A stretch of DNA of 5,448 nucleotides. Source: Candidatus Odyssella thessalonicensis. GTDB lineage: Bacteria; Pseudomonadota; Alphaproteobacteria; Bin65. Under the pieces are notes generated by a model, which worked only from the letters and a program-made list of their open reading frames with translations, was not told the origin of the DNA and searched no databases. The stretch covers positions 1-5,448 of the forward strand of contig SBBV01000369.1 of assembly GCA_005240015.1 (NCBI GenBank), written 5' to 3'. Each line of letters begins with the position of its first letter. The stretch's first letter is position 1. Shown piece by piece: positions 4,322 to 5,448 of the stretch. The translations under genes were made by a program, and so were the position numbers.

Positions 4322-5448
4322 CTACTCCGCGGCCGCCTTCATGCGCGTGGGTGCTGCGCGCAGCGTGGTGCCGGCGATGCGCGCGGGGGCCGCACGCGTG
4401 CCGGAGCCGCGCTGCGGTACCTTCGGCAGCAGGAAGCCCTGCTGATAGCCGGCGCGCACGATGATCGTGAACTTCCAGAACACGCCGCCGGCGACGGCCG
4501 CCACGCCGGCCACGCCGAGATAGACCTGCGCGGTTCCCGGATTGACGAGCGCCAGAACGAACATCAGCGCCGGCACCGCGTGGCCGACGACATGCAGCGT
4601 CCAGCTGTTGTCGCCGATCACGCGGCGCGCGAGCGGAACGATGCCCTCCTCCTTCGCCGTGCGCCGATACGCAATCCAGAGCGCCGCGTTGACCGCGACG
4701 AGGGCCAGCCCCGCGATCGGAACGAGCGCGCCGGCCTGGCCGAATCCCCTGAACCAGGCGAGCATCAGCGCGAGCAGGCCGAGTCCCTCGAAGAGACCCG
4801 TGGCGAGGATCATCCACGGCATCAGCGGCACGCGCCACGCGGGAATGCCGCGCGCCTTGTGCAGGATCTTCGCTTGGCACCAGAGGAAGCCGAGCGCGAG
4901 CACGCCGCCGGCGAGCGATAGCCACACGCTCGGCCAGAGCACATTGGCGAGCACGGCCGGATAGAAGGCGGCGACGACGTAGAGCTCGCGCGTCATCCAG
5001 CTCGTCTGCGGACGCGAGACCGCGCGCCAGAAGCGCAGCTTGCGCCCGATCTTCAAGAACACGCAGAAGAGCCCTATCGCCATGACGCCGCCGGCGATGA
5101 AATGCGCGCTCGCGACCATGTCGGGATGGACCGCGCCCGCCGCGGCCGCGAGATACGCCATCACGGCGAAGCCAGCGCCGATGCCGCCGAAGATCCAGTT
5201 CATCGCCGCGCGCCAATCCCAGAGCGTCTGCAAGGGGCCGACCAGCGGATTCGCGGGATCGCTCATCCGCTCGTCGTCGACGTCGCTCTCGCCCACCTCG
5301 CGGCCCGGGATCGCCGGCGTGGTGTAGAGGTATTTGATCTGCGGATCGGTGCCGAGCTCGGCATTGAGCTGGAAATGCGGGCCGGCCAGCAGCTTCGAGA
5401 CGTTGCTCTCGCGATCGTTGAAATCGCCGAACTGGATCGCGGAAGAGA
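4322..5448 (-). CDS. fused iron-sulfur (C-terminal part) and DmsC/SoeC-type membrane anchor subunit of a molybdoenzyme, partial at 5' end
   Basis: The frame is open from the right edge (first full codon at 5446) to a TAG at 4322-4324: 374 visible residues, N-terminus missing. Residues 1-50 (AIQFGDFNDRESNVSKLLAG, then FQLNAELGTDPQIKYLYTTP) match the C-terminal end of DmsB/PsrB/SoeB-like four-cluster ferredoxin subunits. From Met61 onward the protein is a DmsC-type anchor with about eight transmembrane helices (roughly 82-104, 111-134, 153-171, 172-192, 209-231, 240-260, 283-302, 306-330) and an Ala/Arg-rich cytoplasmic tail. Such subunits pass electrons between the quinone pool and a molybdopterin catalytic subunit. 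No stop codon and no clear ribosome binding site lie between the two parts, so they appear fused; an internal start at 5266 (ATG) or 5296 (GTG) is the alternative. Near sox genes, a sulfite:quinone oxidoreductase (SoeBC-like) is the best guess; DMSO or polysulfide/thiosulfate reductases share this architecture. Confidence 0.75.
   Translation of the reverse strand, partial: SSAIQFGDFNDRESNVSKLLAGPHFQLNAELGTDPQIKYLYTTPAIPGREVGESDVDDERMSDPANPLVGPLQTLWDWRAAMNWIFGGIGAGFAVMAYLAAAAGAVHPDMVASAHFIAGGVMAIGLFCVFLKIGRKLRFWRAVSRPQTSWMTRELYVVAAFYPAVLANVLWPSVWLSLAGGVLALGFLWCQAKILHKARGIPAWRVPLMPWMILATGLFEGLGLLALMLAWFRGFGQAGALVPIAGLALVAVNAALWIAYRRTAKEEGIVPLARRVIGDNSWTLHVVGHAVPALMFVLALVNPGTAQVYLGVAGVAAVAGGVFWKFTIIVRAGYQQGFLLPKVPQRGSGTRAAPARIAGTTLRAAPTRMKAAAE

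Noticed and set aside
4303..4330. GCCGATCGGC palindrome at the convergent end of the desaturase and anchor genes
   Set aside because: A 10-base perfect palindrome has no loop and no T-tract, and such short GC palindromes are expected by chance in this DNA, so a terminator is not supported.
4272..5216. Minus-strand 314-codon frame overlapping the membrane-anchor gene in another frame
   Set aside because: Arg/Ala/Gly-rich with no hydrophobic helices; the overlapping frame encodes eight clear transmembrane segments and continues from an iron-sulfur domain.
1..5448. tRNA, rRNA, CRISPR array, transposase or phage genes
   Set aside because: No cloverleaf-like segment, no regularly spaced repeats and no recombinase or transposase motif were seen on either strand; the only nucleotide-level repeat found is the inverted repeat at 2107-2210.

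Overview
The window is GC-rich (roughly two-thirds G+C) bacterial DNA with short gaps, ATGA-type start/stop overlaps and a Tat-exported SoxY. Together with the Sox and DMSO-reductase-family genes this suggests a sulfur-oxidising alphaproteobacterium, possibly Hyphomicrobiales/Rhizobiales. The taxon is an inference; there is no rRNA or other phylogenetic marker here.

Left part (1-2104, + strand): a tightly overlapping soxX-soxY-soxZ-soxA operon for periplasmic thiosulfate oxidation. SoxX (monohaem) and SoxA (dihaem) form the c-type cytochrome that oxidatively attaches thiosulfate to the carrier cysteine of SoxY, and SoxY is held by SoxZ. All key haem-binding and ligand residues of SoxX and SoxA are visible. 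SoxY is unusual: the normal GGCGG swinging-arm end is replaced by GAC followed by six further residues. The first 30 bases look like the tail of an upstream gene. soxB does not follow soxA.

2105-2210: the gap after soxA is filled almost to the base by a near-perfect inverted repeat (30-base arms, 29 of 30 matching) with a further hairpin inside. It lies between convergent stop codons and resembles a dispersed REP-like/palindromic element that may also end transcription from both sides.

Middle (2211-3202, - strand): a two-gene unit for small secreted proteins. The upstream gene (2624-3202) encodes a protein with two copies of a ~65-residue Cys/aromatic-rich unit that I cannot assign to a family. 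The downstream gene (2211-2591) encodes a single PAN/apple-like domain. Both have clear signal peptides and good ribosome binding sites.

Right part: a divergent sterol desaturase/fatty-acid hydroxylase family membrane protein (3338-4315, +), then, convergent with it, a - strand gene cut by the window's right edge (4322-5448). That gene reads without a stop from the C-terminal end of a DmsB/SoeB-type iron-sulfur subunit into an eight-helix DmsC/SoeC-type membrane anchor, so it looks like a fused electron-transfer/anchor subunit of a membrane molybdoenzyme. Next to sox genes, a sulfite:quinone oxidoreductase (SoeABC-like) is the most economical reading: Sox would release or transfer sulfane sulfur and sulfonate in the periplasm, and a Soe-type enzyme would oxidise sulfite and feed the quinone pool. 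The catalytic subunit lies outside the window, so the substrate is unproven.
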